Of a stretch of 64,000 nucleotides of DNA, positions 12,289-20,409 are shown piece by piece. The notes under the pieces were generated by a model. That model was not told the DNA's origin and made no database searches. It saw only the letters and a program-made list of their open reading frames with translations. The translations under genes were made by a program, and so were the position numbers. Every line of letters starts with the position of its first letter. The stretch's first letter is position 1. The stretch lies in NCBI RefSeq assembly GCF_006874475.1, contig NZ_VIRM01000014.1:62001-126000 (forward strand), in the 5' to 3' direction. Origin of the DNA: Microbispora hainanensis (GTDB lineage Bacteria > Actinomycetota > Actinomycetes > Streptosporangiales > Streptosporangiaceae).

Positions 12289-13347
12289 ATGGCACAGGCC
12301 CTGCACATCGGGATGATCGCCCCGCCGTGGTATGACGTGCCGCCTCGCGCGTACGGCGGCATCGAGGCGGTGACCGCCACGCTGGTCCGCGGACTGCGGG
12401 CGAGCGGGCACCGGGTCACCGTGATCGGAGCCGGCCGCGACGTGGATCTGCGGACCTACGACGAGCCGCCCTCGGACCGGATCGGCGAGCCCTTCCCCGA
12501 GGTGGTGCACGCGGCCGAGGCGGCCCGCCTCCTGCGCGGCCTGGAGGTGGACATCGTCCACGACCACTCGCTGGCCGGGCCGCTCACCGCCGCGGGGCGG
12601 CTCGTGCCGACGGTCGTCACCTGCCACAGCGACGTGAGCGGGGAGCTGGGCGACTACTACCGGAGCCTCGGCGCGGACGTGGCCCTGGTGGCCATCTCCT
12701 CGTCCCAGCGCGCCCACGCGCCCGGCCTCAACTGGGTGGGGCGGGTGCACAACGCGGTGGACGTCGCGGCGTGGCCGTTCCGGGAGCGCAAGGACGACTG
12801 GGTGCTGTGGCTGGGGCGGTTCAACCCGGACAAGGGCGCGCACCTCGCGATCGAGGCCGCGCGGGCGGCGGGCCGCCGCATCCTGCTGGTCGGCAGGCTC
12901 GCCGAGCGGGCGGAGTGGGCCTACTTCCGCGAACGGATCGAGCCGCTGCTCGGGCCCGGCGCCGAATACCTCGGCGAGGCGGACGAGCGGTTCAAGAGCG
13001 ACCTGTTCTCCCGGGCCCGGTGCCTGGTGCTCCCGCTGCTCTGGGACGAGCCCTTCGGCATGGTCATGATCGAGGCGATGGCCTGCGGCACGCCGGTGGT
13101 GGCGCTGCGGCGGGGCGCGGTGCCCGAGATCGTGGTGGACGGGGTGACCGGCTACATCCGCGACACGCCCGAGGAGCTGCCGGCCGCGATCGAGGCGGTC
13201 TCCGCGCTGGACCCGCACGCGGTGCGCGACAGCGTGGTCCGGCATTTCGACGTGCCCGTGATGATCAGGGGTTACGAGCGCGTCTACCACGAGGTCACGG
13301 CCGCGTCGGCGGAGGCGCCCCGGCGGCCCCTCCCGCTCGGCCACTGA
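12289..13347 (+). CDS. glycosyltransferase family 4
   Basis: A 352-residue GT-B glycosyltransferase. The N-terminus has the donor-side pattern ALHIGMIAPPWYDVPPRAYG followed by GGIEAVTATLVRGL. The C-terminal half has LWLGRFNPDKGAHLAIEAA and the GT4 nucleotide-sugar motif DEPFGMVMIEAMACGTPVVA, with the conserved E-x7-E spacing. No signal peptide or membrane segment is seen. It lies 59 bases after glgP, on the same strand, so a role in glucan or another saccharide is suggested only by position; the sugar and acceptor are unknown. The Shine-Dalgarno GGGAGGGG ends 12 bases before the ATG and lies partly inside a hairpin. Confidence 0.82.
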   Translation: MAQALHIGMIAPPWYDVPPRAYGGIEAVTATLVRGLRASGHRVTVIGAGRDVDLRTYDEPPSDRIGEPFPEVVHAAEAARLLRGLEVDIVHDHSLAGPLTAAGRLVPTVVTCHSDVSGELGDYYRSLGADVALVAISSSQRAHAPGLNWVGRVHNAVDVAAWPFRERKDDWVLWLGRFNPDKGAHLAIEAARAAGRRILLVGRLAERAEWAYFRERIEPLLGPGAEYLGEADERFKSDLFSRARCLVLPLLWDEPFGMVMIEAMACGTPVVALRRGAVPEIVVDGVTGYIRDTPEELPAAIEAVSALDPHAVRDSVVRHFDVPVMIRGYERVYHEVTAASAEAPRRPLPLGH

Positions 13348-13368
13348 TCTCCCCTTTATCGTGGAGCC

Positions 13369-14142
13369 ATGGGTGAATTCGTCAGGGTGGAGATCTCCGA
13401 GCACGTCGCCACGATCCGGCTCGACCGGCCGAAGATGAACGCGCTGAACCGGCAGGTCCAGGAGGAGATCGCGGAGGCCGCGGGCCTCGTGGACGCCGAT
13501 CCGAACACGCACGCGGTCATCCTCTACGGCGGCGAACGGGTCTTCGCGGCCGGCGCCGACATCAAGGAGATGGCGGTCATGTCCTACGCCGACATGGCCG
13601 TGCACTCGCGCACTCTGCAGGACTGCTTCACCGCGGTCGCGCGGATCGGCAAGCCGGTCATCGCCGCGATCACCGGCTATGCCCTGGGCGGCGGCTGCGA
13701 GCTCGCGCTGTGCGCCGACTTCCGGGTGGCCGGGCAGAGCGCGAAGCTCGGCCAGCCGGAGATCACCCTGGGGATCATCCCCGGCGCGGGCGGCACCCAG
13801 CGCCTGCCCCGGCTCGTCGGGCCCGCCCGGGCCAAGGACCTGATCTTCACCGGGCGGCACGTGGACGCCGCCGAGGCGCTCGCCATCGGCCTGGTCGACC
13901 GGGTGGTGCCCGACGGCGAGGTCTACACCGCGGCGCTCGAACTCGCCGCGACCTTCGCCCAGGGGCCGGTCGTCGCGGTGCGGGCGGCCAAGCTCGCGAT
14001 CGACCACGGCCTCGAGACCGACCTCGACACCGGCCTGGAGATCGAGCGCCTCCAGTTCTCCGGCCTGTTCGCGACCCAGGACGCCCGGGAGGGCATGACG
14101 GCCTTCGCCGAGAAGCGCCGCCCCAAGTTCACCGGGAAGTGA
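13369..14142 (+). CDS. enoyl-CoA hydratase/isomerase family protein
   Basis: A crotonase-fold protein of 257 residues, the usual length. The oxyanion-hole segments are visible (FAAGADIKEMAVMSYADM and ITGYALGGGCELALCADFRVA). Glutamates are present where hydratases carry their catalytic pair (GQPEITLGIIPGAGGTQRLPRLVG), so hydratase activity on a 2-enoyl-CoA in fatty-acid or amino-acid breakdown is likely. The ATG at 13369 has GGAG close upstream, and TATCGT at 13357-13362 could be a -10 for a leaderless or very short leader. It converges with the downstream hydrolase, the coding ends overlapping by 14 bases. Confidence 0.88.
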   Translation: MGEFVRVEISEHVATIRLDRPKMNALNRQVQEEIAEAAGLVDADPNTHAVILYGGERVFAAGADIKEMAVMSYADMAVHSRTLQDCFTAVARIGKPVIAAITGYALGGGCELALCADFRVAGQSAKLGQPEITLGIIPGAGGTQRLPRLVGPARAKDLIFTGRHVDAAEALAIGLVDRVVPDGEVYTAALELAATFAQGPVVAVRAAKLAIDHGLETDLDTGLEIERLQFSGLFATQDAREGMTAFAEKRRPKFTGK

Positions 14143-15019
14143 GCTCACCGGCCGCCGTGTGGGCGAGGACGGCGCCGGCCAGTTCGGCGTGGACCTCGGG
14201 CGGCAGGGTGTGGCCCATTCCCTTGACGGTCATCAGCCGGGCGCCGGGGATCCGCTCGGCGACGAGGGCGCCGTGGCCCGGCTTGGCGGGCTCGTGCGTG
14301 CCCTCGACGACCAGGGTGGGCGCCGTGATCCGGTGCAGGACGCCCACCGGCTCGAAGCCGGGCTCGGCCGCCGCCGCAAGCCGGTGGTTGGCCGCCGCGT
14401 CCAGGTTCCGCGCCCGGTCGTACACGCGTTCGGCCAGCCTGCGCGAGGCGTCCTCGTCGAACGGCAGCCCGGTGCCGTGCAGCACGCGGTCCTCCGCGAT
14501 CATGCGCTCGATCCGCTCCCGCCGGTCGCGCGGCGGCGGGGCGGCGATCACCTCGCGGTAGAACGCGACGAACTCCGGCGTGGGCTCGGGCAGACTGCCC
14601 TCGGGCTGCGGCTCGCCCGTCAGCGCCCGCATGAGCACCGCGCCCTCACCGCCGCCGAGCGGCGACGAGGCGATGACGGTGAGCGTCCGCACGCGCTCCG
14701 GCCGCTCCACCGCGATCAGCTGCCCGAGCAGCCCGCCCGCCGAGTGGCCGACCAGATGCGCGCTGTCCAGCCCGTGCGCGTCCATCACCCGCAGCACGTC
14801 GTCCTTGATGTCGTCCCATGTGTACGGATCCTTCGCGAAGTCGGCGACGCCGGACATCCCGGTGTCGCGGTGGTCGTAGCGGATCACGCGCCGGCCGCCC
14901 GTGACGAGCCGGCCCACGAACGCGTCGGGCCACAGGATCCCCTGCGACATCGCCCCCATCACCAGCACGATCGGCGCGTCGGCCGCGGCCCCGAACTCTT
15001 CACTCCAGATGTTTGGCAT
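14129..15019 (-). CDS. alpha/beta hydrolase
   Basis: A 296-residue alpha/beta hydrolase. The oxyanion region is LVMGAMSQG, the nucleophile elbow is GHSAGG with Ser93, and the catalytic His is in GMGHTLPPEVHAE near the C-terminus. The closest family type I can name is the esterase/methylesterase group (RdmC/DnrP-like), but the substrate cannot be inferred. It begins three bases after the stop of the large LuxR-type regulator on the same strand, so the two are almost certainly co-transcribed. Its 3' end overlaps the convergent enoyl-CoA hydratase gene by 14 bases. Confidence 0.82.
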   Translation of the reverse strand: MPNIWSEEFGAAADAPIVLVMGAMSQGILWPDAFVGRLVTGGRRVIRYDHRDTGMSGVADFAKDPYTWDDIKDDVLRVMDAHGLDSAHLVGHSAGGLLGQLIAVERPERVRTLTVIASSPLGGGEGAVLMRALTGEPQPEGSLPEPTPEFVAFYREVIAAPPPRDRRERIERMIAEDRVLHGTGLPFDEDASRRLAERVYDRARNLDAAANHRLAAAAEPGFEPVGVLHRITAPTLVVEGTHEPAKPGHGALVAERIPGARLMTVKGMGHTLPPEVHAELAGAVLAHTAAGELTSR

Positions 15020-15022
15020 GGG

Positions 15023-17740
15023 CTAAAGCATGCTGTGCGGGGCCGCCGGCGCCTTCCGTAGAACTACCAGCCGCGCCAGTTCCGTACGTGAGGTGATGCC
15101 GAGCTTCGGATAGATCTTGTACAGGTGATATTCGACCGTGCGCGGGCTGAGGAACAGCCGGGCGGCGATCTCCTTGCTGGTCGCGCCGTCCGCCACCAGC
15201 GTGGCGATGCGCAGCTCCTGCGGGGTGAGCGCGTCGAGCGCCGTCCCCCGCACGTCCGGCACCGCCACGGGCGTCGCCGGCCCGTCCTCCTCCGGCCGGA
15301 CGCTCTCGCCCGCCGCGCGCAATTCGCCGTACGCGCGGCGCGCCCACGGATCGGCTCCCGCGCGCCGGAACGTCTCGAACGCCGCGCGCAGGTGCGCCCT
15401 GGCCTCTCCGGGCCGGTGCGTACGGCGCAGCCGCTCGCCCAGCAGCAGTCCCGTCCTGGCCGCCTCGAACGGGTTGGCGTGCAGTCGCGACGCGTCGCCG
15501 AGCGCATCGACCGCCTGGCCGTCCGGCAGGACCAGGCCGCGGCACCGGGCGAGCAGCGCCCGCGACTCGGCCGTCCCCGCGTGGGCCGACCAGCGTTCGT
15601 ACGCCTCCAGTGCCGCCCGGGCGGCGTCGGCGTCGCCCGCGCCGACGGCGGCCTCGATCCGGTCGGGCGTGCTCCGCCAGACCACGGTCGGATGACCGGC
15701 TCCCCGGCCCGCGGCGGCGAGCGCGGTGAACCGGTCGTGCGCGGCGGCGAACCGGCCGAGGCACAGGTCGAGCATGGCCAGGGCGTACGCCGCGAGCCCG
15801 GCGCGCAGGCCCACCCGGTGGGGGACGGCGATGGCGAGCGCCTCCCCGGCATGCCGGGCGCAGGCCTCCTCCTCGCCGCGCAGGGCCGCCACGGCCGCGA
15901 GGTTGGCCAGGTGGGCCGCCACGGTGTTGGCATATCCGGCCTCGCGCGCCAGCTCCAGGCCCTCCTCCGAGACGGCCCGGCTCTCGGCGAGGCGTCCGGC
16001 GAGCCGCTCCGCGGTGGCGACGAACTCCAGCACCACGGGAAGCTGACCGGCCATCCCGGAGACCCTGGCCACGCGCCCGGCCCGCTCGGCCAGCTCGGCG
16101 GACAGGTCGACCTCGCCCAGATAGCCGGCCGCCGCCGTCGCCCACAGGAAATCGGCCGCCTCGCGCAGCTCGCCCGTACGGCCGAGCGCCCGCCTGAGCA
16201 GGTCGTGCCCGCCGTCGCCCGCGAGCGTCGCGCCGATGCCGGCGACCACGTCGCGCAGGAACCCTTCGGGGAAGGCCGCCGCCCGCCGCCCGATCTCGAC
16301 CATGGCCGCCGTGTCGCCGGCGTACGACGCCGCCTCCGAGGCGTCGGCGAGCATGTCCAGGGTGTCGCCCGCCGCGAGGATCCGTACGGCCTCGGCGGCG
16401 TTGCCGGAGTTGAGCTCGAACCGTCCGCGGAGCCGGGCGATCTCCATGGTCAGCGTGGTGTCCGCCCCGGCGAGCTCGCGCGCCTCGGCCAGCAGCGACT
16501 CCGCCTGGCCGGGACGGCCCCCGAGCCACGCGGCCGCGGCGGCGTCCGTGAGCCGCCGGGCGCGCACGAGCGGCGCGGGGGTGAGCTCGGCGGCCCTGGT
16601 CAGGGCTGCCGCGGCGGCGCCGTAGCCGCCCCGGTCCCGGGCCTGCTCCGCGGCCCGCGCGAGCGCCGCGGCGACCGATTCGTCCTGGCCGAGCGCGGCC
16701 CCGGCCAGATGCCAGGCCCGCCGGTCCCCCTCGGACATCTCGGACGCATCCGACACCTCGGCCAGCGCCCCGTGCGCCTCCCGGCGTGCGGCGGGGGAGA
16801 CCGCCTCGTACACCGCCGACCGGATCAGCGGATGGCGGAACCGCACGCGCGTCCCGGACACGCCCGCGAGCCCGGCCGACTCCAGCTCGGGCAGCGCCGC
16901 CTCGCCCGCGCCCAGCCGCTCGGCGGCCCGCAGCACCAGGCCGAGATCGCTTTCGACGGCCGCCAGCAGGGCGGTCAGCCGCGCCCCCGCGGACAACGCG
17001 GCCACCCGGTCGCCGAAGAGCCGGCTTCCGCCGGGCAGGGGGTCGGGGAGCGGTTCCCGCCCGGCCCGCTGGGCGTCCGTGAGCAGCCGCGCCGTCTCGC
17101 GCAGCGCCAGCGGGTTGCCTCCGGTCAGCGCCACGAGCTCGCGCCTGACCGGCGCCGCGAGCGTGAAACCGGCGTCGAGCAGCTCGGCGGCCGCCGGTTC
17201 GGCCAGCCCGGCGATCTCCAGCGAGGGCAGGCCCGGCACCGGCATGTCGCCGCGTACGGCCAGCGGCATCGCGATCGGCTCGGTGCGCAGCCGCCTGGCG
17301 GCGAACAGCAGGGCGTCGGCCGACGGCCGGTCCACCCACTGGAAGTCGTCCACGACGCAGATCAGCCCGTTGGGCGCGGCGGCCTCGGCCAGCAGCGACA
17401 GCACCCCCGCCGCCAGCAGGAACCGGTCGCCGGAACCGGCGGGGGCCAGCCCGAGCGCGCCGCGTACGGCCTCGGCCTGCGGGTCCGGCAGCGCGTCGAG
17501 CAGCCCGGTCACCGGCAGCAGCAACTGGTGCAGGGCGGCGAACGCCAGATCGGCCTCCGCCTCGACCCCCGTGGTCCGCAGCACGCGCACGGGCCCGCCG
17601 CGGGAGGCCGCCAGGTCGAGCAGCGCGGTCTTGCCCGCGCCGCCCTCGCCGCGCAGCACGAGCGCGCCGCCCTGCCCCTTCCCGGCCCGAGCGATGAGGT
17701 CGTCTATCGCGGCCGTCTCCGCCGATCTGCCGTAAAGCAC
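15023..17740 (-). CDS. large ATP-binding LuxR-family regulator (LAL type)
   Basis: A 905-residue regulator. It opens with LYGRSAETAAIDDLI and a Walker A GEGGAGKT at about 31-38. A Walker B-like ICVVDDFQWVD follows near 130. The middle is a long alanine-rich helical repeat region (TPR-like), and the C-terminus is a LuxR/GerE helix-turn-helix (LTPQELRIATLVADGATSKE, then IAARLFLSPRTVEYHLYKIY). LAL proteins are ATP-dependent activators, often of secondary metabolism or sugar use. Its partner gene is the alpha/beta hydrolase three bases downstream. The GTG at 17740 is preceded by TACAGT and eight bases, suggesting a leaderless mRNA. Confidence 0.9.
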   Translation of the reverse strand: MLYGRSAETAAIDDLIARAGKGQGGALVLRGEGGAGKTALLDLAASRGGPVRVLRTTGVEAEADLAFAALHQLLLPVTGLLDALPDPQAEAVRGALGLAPAGSGDRFLLAAGVLSLLAEAAAPNGLICVVDDFQWVDRPSADALLFAARRLRTEPIAMPLAVRGDMPVPGLPSLEIAGLAEPAAAELLDAGFTLAAPVRRELVALTGGNPLALRETARLLTDAQRAGREPLPDPLPGGSRLFGDRVAALSAGARLTALLAAVESDLGLVLRAAERLGAGEAALPELESAGLAGVSGTRVRFRHPLIRSAVYEAVSPAARREAHGALAEVSDASEMSEGDRRAWHLAGAALGQDESVAAALARAAEQARDRGGYGAAAAALTRAAELTPAPLVRARRLTDAAAAAWLGGRPGQAESLLAEARELAGADTTLTMEIARLRGRFELNSGNAAEAVRILAAGDTLDMLADASEAASYAGDTAAMVEIGRRAAAFPEGFLRDVVAGIGATLAGDGGHDLLRRALGRTGELREAADFLWATAAAGYLGEVDLSAELAERAGRVARVSGMAGQLPVVLEFVATAERLAGRLAESRAVSEEGLELAREAGYANTVAAHLANLAAVAALRGEEEACARHAGEALAIAVPHRVGLRAGLAAYALAMLDLCLGRFAAAHDRFTALAAAGRGAGHPTVVWRSTPDRIEAAVGAGDADAARAALEAYERWSAHAGTAESRALLARCRGLVLPDGQAVDALGDASRLHANPFEAARTGLLLGERLRRTHRPGEARAHLRAAFETFRRAGADPWARRAYGELRAAGESVRPEEDGPATPVAVPDVRGTALDALTPQELRIATLVADGATSKEIAARLFLSPRTVEYHLYKIYPKLGITSRTELARLVVLRKAPAAPHSML

Positions 17741-17748
17741 AACCGCAG

Positions 17749-17754
17749 ACTGTA
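17749..17754 (-). promoter_or_regulatory. -10 element (TACAGT) for the leaderless LAL regulator
   Basis: Read on the minus strand, TACAGT (17754 to 17749) is followed by eight bases and the GTG start at 17740; there is no Shine-Dalgarno. Confidence 0.4.
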
Positions 17755-17870
17755 TTGCGCGGTGAGAGGCGAGGCCGGCGCTCCCCGCCCCGGGAACCGG
17801 TCATATGCGGCTTCCCAGGGTCCTTTGAGCAACTTCAAATTTTGCGTCAAGAACCGCTTCAAAATGCCAC

Positions 17871-17876
17871 TATCGT
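17871..17876 (+). promoter_or_regulatory. -10 element (TATCGT) for the coiled-coil / QueC-like operon
   Basis: TATCGT lies eight bases before the ATG at 17885, downstream of an unusually AT-rich stretch (17827-17865). No standard -35 at 16-18 bases is obvious. Confidence 0.4.
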
Positions 17877-17884
17877 GGCGGTCC

Positions 17885-18253
17885 ATGATGCGGTTGCGAG
17901 TGCTGGGCCTGTCACGGCTGCGCCGGGCGCTGCTGTCCCGGCTCGACTCTCGATACGTCACCAAGCCCGATCACCGGCAGGACCTGAAGGACGCCCTCTG
18001 GGAGGTCCAGATGCTCCGCCGCGAGGTCGTGGGGCTGCGCGACGAGGTCGACCGGCTGCGGCGGGTCGCCACGGCGCCCGTGAAGCAGGCCGCGGCCCCC
18101 ACCCCTGCCCCCGATCCCAAGGCGGCCGAGGCCCACCGGCTGGCCACCGAGACCGCCGAGGCGGTGGACACGCTGTTGCAGAACGAGATGCGCATCTGGC
18201 AGGCGATCGACGACCTGTCGGCACGGGTGGGCGCTCCCGGGCGGGCGGGGTGA
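17885..18253 (+). CDS. small coiled-coil protein of unknown function
   Basis: A 122-residue protein starting MMRLRVLGLSRLRRALLSRL. The basic start is followed by a heptad-rich segment (DLKDALWEVQMLRREVVGLR and EVDRLRRVA, residues about 38-70), an Ala/Pro linker and a second helix around LLQNEMRIWQAIDDLSARVG. No signal peptide, membrane segment or catalytic motif is seen. It starts a five-gene run, ends six bases before the QueC-like gene, and has a -10 eight bases upstream. The second codon is also ATG, so either could be used. Being first in the operon, it may be a scaffold or partner for the next protein; that is inference only. Confidence 0.65.
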   Translation: MMRLRVLGLSRLRRALLSRLDSRYVTKPDHRQDLKDALWEVQMLRREVVGLRDEVDRLRRVATAPVKQAAAPTPAPDPKAAEAHRLATETAEAVDTLLQNEMRIWQAIDDLSARVGAPGRAG

Positions 18254-18259
18254 CCGGTC

Positions 18260-19486
18260 GTGCGGGTGCGATGGACGCGTGACACGGACGTCTGGCGGCT
18301 GGTCTTCCTGCTCGACCCGGAGGACGAGACGACGGGGGCCTGCACCGACGGCCACCCCGTCGAGCTGCGGACCAACTCCTGCCACGTCCGGATCGGGGAC
18401 GCCGGTGCGTCCCCCCATCCCGACCTGCTGGCCGTCGCGGCGTGGACCGTCGTCGCGCCGTGGACCAGGCGCCGGGTGACCTTCGACCGGCCGATCTCCG
18501 CCGGGCTCGCCGAGGCGTTCCGTACGGCGTGGGGCGTGGACGCCGGGCCGGTCGGGGCGGACGCCAGGCGCGGCACCCGCCTCGCGATCTCCTACAGCGG
18601 GGGCGCCGACTCGATGGCGGTGGCCGCGATGTTCCCCGACGCGCCGTTCGTGCACTTCCAGCGGGTCGGCCACCCCCGGGTGCCCAACCGGTGGACGCAC
18701 TACCGCTCGGATGTGCTGGCCAAGCTCGCCCGGCAGACCGGCCGCGAACTCCACATCGCCCAGTCTGATCTGGAGTTCCTGCTGAGCCGTCCCCGGCCCG
18801 GCTTCCCCGAGCACCACGCCGTCACGGTGGGGGCGCTGCTCCTCGCCGACGATCTCGACCTCGGCGGCGTCGCGCTGGGCTACGAGATCGGGTCGCGCTG
18901 GCTCGGTGGCGACCGGTACGTCCTCCGCTACACACCGGACAATCCAATGTGGGCGCAGGAGGGGAAGTGGGGACGGGTGTTCACCGCTGCTGGACTGCCG
19001 ATGGTGCTTCCCGTGGGCGGCGTGAGCGAGGCCGTGACGATGCGGCTCGCTCTGGAGTCGGATCTGCGTGAGCACGTTCGCTGGTGCCTGCGCGGCTCGG
19101 ACGACGGGCCCTGCGGGCTGTGCGGCAAATGCCTGTACAAGGAGCTGATCCAGGCCGCGATCGAGGGCCGTTCGATGCGCACCACCCTCACCGCCGAGAG
19201 CGCTCCTGCTCGTTCCTGGCAGAAGCCGCCGCCGTACGGCGGGCAGGAGATGATCGAGTACGGGTGTGCCAGGGTGCCGAACGTCGAGGAGACGCCGTTC
19301 GCGAGGGCGGCGGAGCACCTCCAGGCGACCAAGGAGTCCACCCGCTGGTTGGAGCACTGCTACCGGCCGGCCGTCGACGAGGTCCCCGAACCGTGGCGCA
19401 AGCAGGTCGACACCTTCGTCGGTGAAAACATCGGGCTGATGACCGAGGACGAGGCGCTCCGCGTGGAGACATGGGGGGAAAGATGA
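18260..19486 (+). CDS. QueC-like PP-loop ATP pyrophosphatase-fold protein, function unknown
   Basis: A 408-residue protein. After an N-terminal region of about 100 residues without clear similarity comes a PP-loop, LAISYSGGADSMA (SGGADS at 113-118), which binds the ATP pyrophosphate in N-type ATP pyrophosphatases. C276, C285, C288 and C291 form C-x8-C-x2-C-x2-C (WCLRGSDDGPCGLCGKC), the zinc-site spacing I know from QueC 7-cyano-7-deazaguanine synthase. No other queuosine gene lies nearby and the protein is longer than QueC, so an adenylating reaction on another substrate is more likely. The GTG start is six bases after the coiled-coil gene. Its stop overlaps the aminopeptidase start in an ATGA. 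Confidence 0.7.
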   Translation: MRVRWTRDTDVWRLVFLLDPEDETTGACTDGHPVELRTNSCHVRIGDAGASPHPDLLAVAAWTVVAPWTRRRVTFDRPISAGLAEAFRTAWGVDAGPVGADARRGTRLAISYSGGADSMAVAAMFPDAPFVHFQRVGHPRVPNRWTHYRSDVLAKLARQTGRELHIAQSDLEFLLSRPRPGFPEHHAVTVGALLLADDLDLGGVALGYEIGSRWLGGDRYVLRYTPDNPMWAQEGKWGRVFTAAGLPMVLPVGGVSEAVTMRLALESDLREHVRWCLRGSDDGPCGLCGKCLYKELIQAAIEGRSMRTTLTAESAPARSWQKPPPYGGQEMIEYGCARVPNVEETPFARAAEHLQATKESTRWLEHCYRPAVDEVPEPWRKQVDTFVGENIGLMTEDEALRVETWGER

Positions 19487-20325
19487 AGATCTACCTGTCG
19501 GTGGACATGGAGGGGGTCACCGGGCTCACCGACCCCGAGGAGATGCACCACGGGGGCCGCGGGTACGAGCGCGGCTGCGAGCTGATGACCGGGGACGCCA
19601 ACGCCGTGATCCAAGGGGCTTTTGACGCCGGTGCCGCATCCGTGCTGGTGAACGACGCCCACGGCTCCACCAAGAACCTCAGGATCGACCTGCTGGACGA
19701 GCGCGCCACGCTGATCAGGGGTCCGGGCAAGCCGCACCGCATGGGTCAGGGCCTCGTCGCCGGCATGGACGCCGCCTGCTTCGCGGGCTACCACGCGCGC
19801 GCGGGCGTGCCGCACGGGGTGCTCAACCACACGTGGATGGGCAAGGAGATCCAGAACGTCTACCTGAACGGCGAGGTCTGCGGCGAGACCCGGATCGTGG
19901 CCGGCTTCGCGGGCTCGCTGGGCGTGCCGGTCGCGCTCGTCACCGGTGACGAGGCGGTGTGCGAGGAGGCCAGGGAACTGCTCGGCGACGTCGAGACGGT
20001 CGCCGTGAAGAAGGGCATCGACAAGTTCTCCGCCGAGCTGCTACCCCCCGCCGTCGCCTGGCGGCGCATCCGCGAGGCCGCGGCCCGTGCCCTGGGCAGG
20101 CTGTCCGATTTCCGGCCCTACGTGGTCGAGCCGCCGTACACGCTGGGCGTGGAGTGGAACTCCACCGCCATCGCCGCGGCCTGCTCGATCGTGCCCGGCG
20201 TACGGCTCGCCGGCTCCCGGCACACCGAGTTCACCACGGACGACTACCACGAGATCATGGCGGTGTTCGGGCTCTTCTCCATGATCGGCGGCCAGGTCGC
20301 CTGCGGCAGCGGCCGGTACGGCTGA
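19483..20325 (+). CDS. M55 family metallopeptidase (D-aminopeptidase, DppA-like)
   Basis: A 280-residue member of peptidase family M55, whose type member DppA of Bacillus releases N-terminal D-amino acids with a zinc centre. The metal-binding SVDMEG is at the N-terminus, and LVNDAHGST, CFAGYHARAGVPHGVLNHTW and EFTTDDYHEIM contain further expected ligands. There is no signal peptide, so it is cytoplasmic. The ATG at 19483 overlaps the QueC-like stop (ATGA) and has a GGGGGAAAG ribosome binding site; a start at 19471 is possible but less well placed. The 13 bases around the stop codon are repeated exactly 27 bases downstream. Confidence 0.85.
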   Translation: MKIYLSVDMEGVTGLTDPEEMHHGGRGYERGCELMTGDANAVIQGAFDAGAASVLVNDAHGSTKNLRIDLLDERATLIRGPGKPHRMGQGLVAGMDAACFAGYHARAGVPHGVLNHTWMGKEIQNVYLNGEVCGETRIVAGFAGSLGVPVALVTGDEAVCEEARELLGDVETVAVKKGIDKFSAELLPPAVAWRRIREAAARALGRLSDFRPYVVEPPYTLGVEWNSTAIAAACSIVPGVRLAGSRHTEFTTDDYHEIMAVFGLFSMIGGQVACGSGRYG

Positions 20326-20357
20326 CGCCGTTCTTCCCCCCAGCACGGCTGACGCCG
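20318..20357. repeat. exact 13-bp direct repeat copying the stop-codon region
   Basis: ACGGCTGACGCCG occurs at 20318-20330, where it contains the aminopeptidase stop codon, and again at 20345-20357. The intervening bases are C-rich. Confidence 0.8.
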
Positions 20358-20409
20358 GTCACCCCGATCACGGCCGAAGCCGGTTCCCCCAACGACGAAG
20401 GCAGGCAGG

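Noticed and set aside
9674-12295. Minus-strand frame of 873 codons opposite glgP
   Set aside because: Shadow of third-position GC bias in glgP; composition is His/Arg/Gly/Val-rich and no family is visible.
15125-18253. Very long plus-strand reading frame opposite the LuxR regulator
   Set aside because: It is the antisense of a strongly supported LAL gene, Arg/Gly/Pro-rich and without domains; only its last 122 codons (17885-18253) form a real gene.
18260-19486. True queC (7-deazaguanine synthesis)
   Set aside because: The PP-loop and Cys spacing fit, but the protein is much longer, has an unrelated N-terminus and no queD/queE/folE neighbours.
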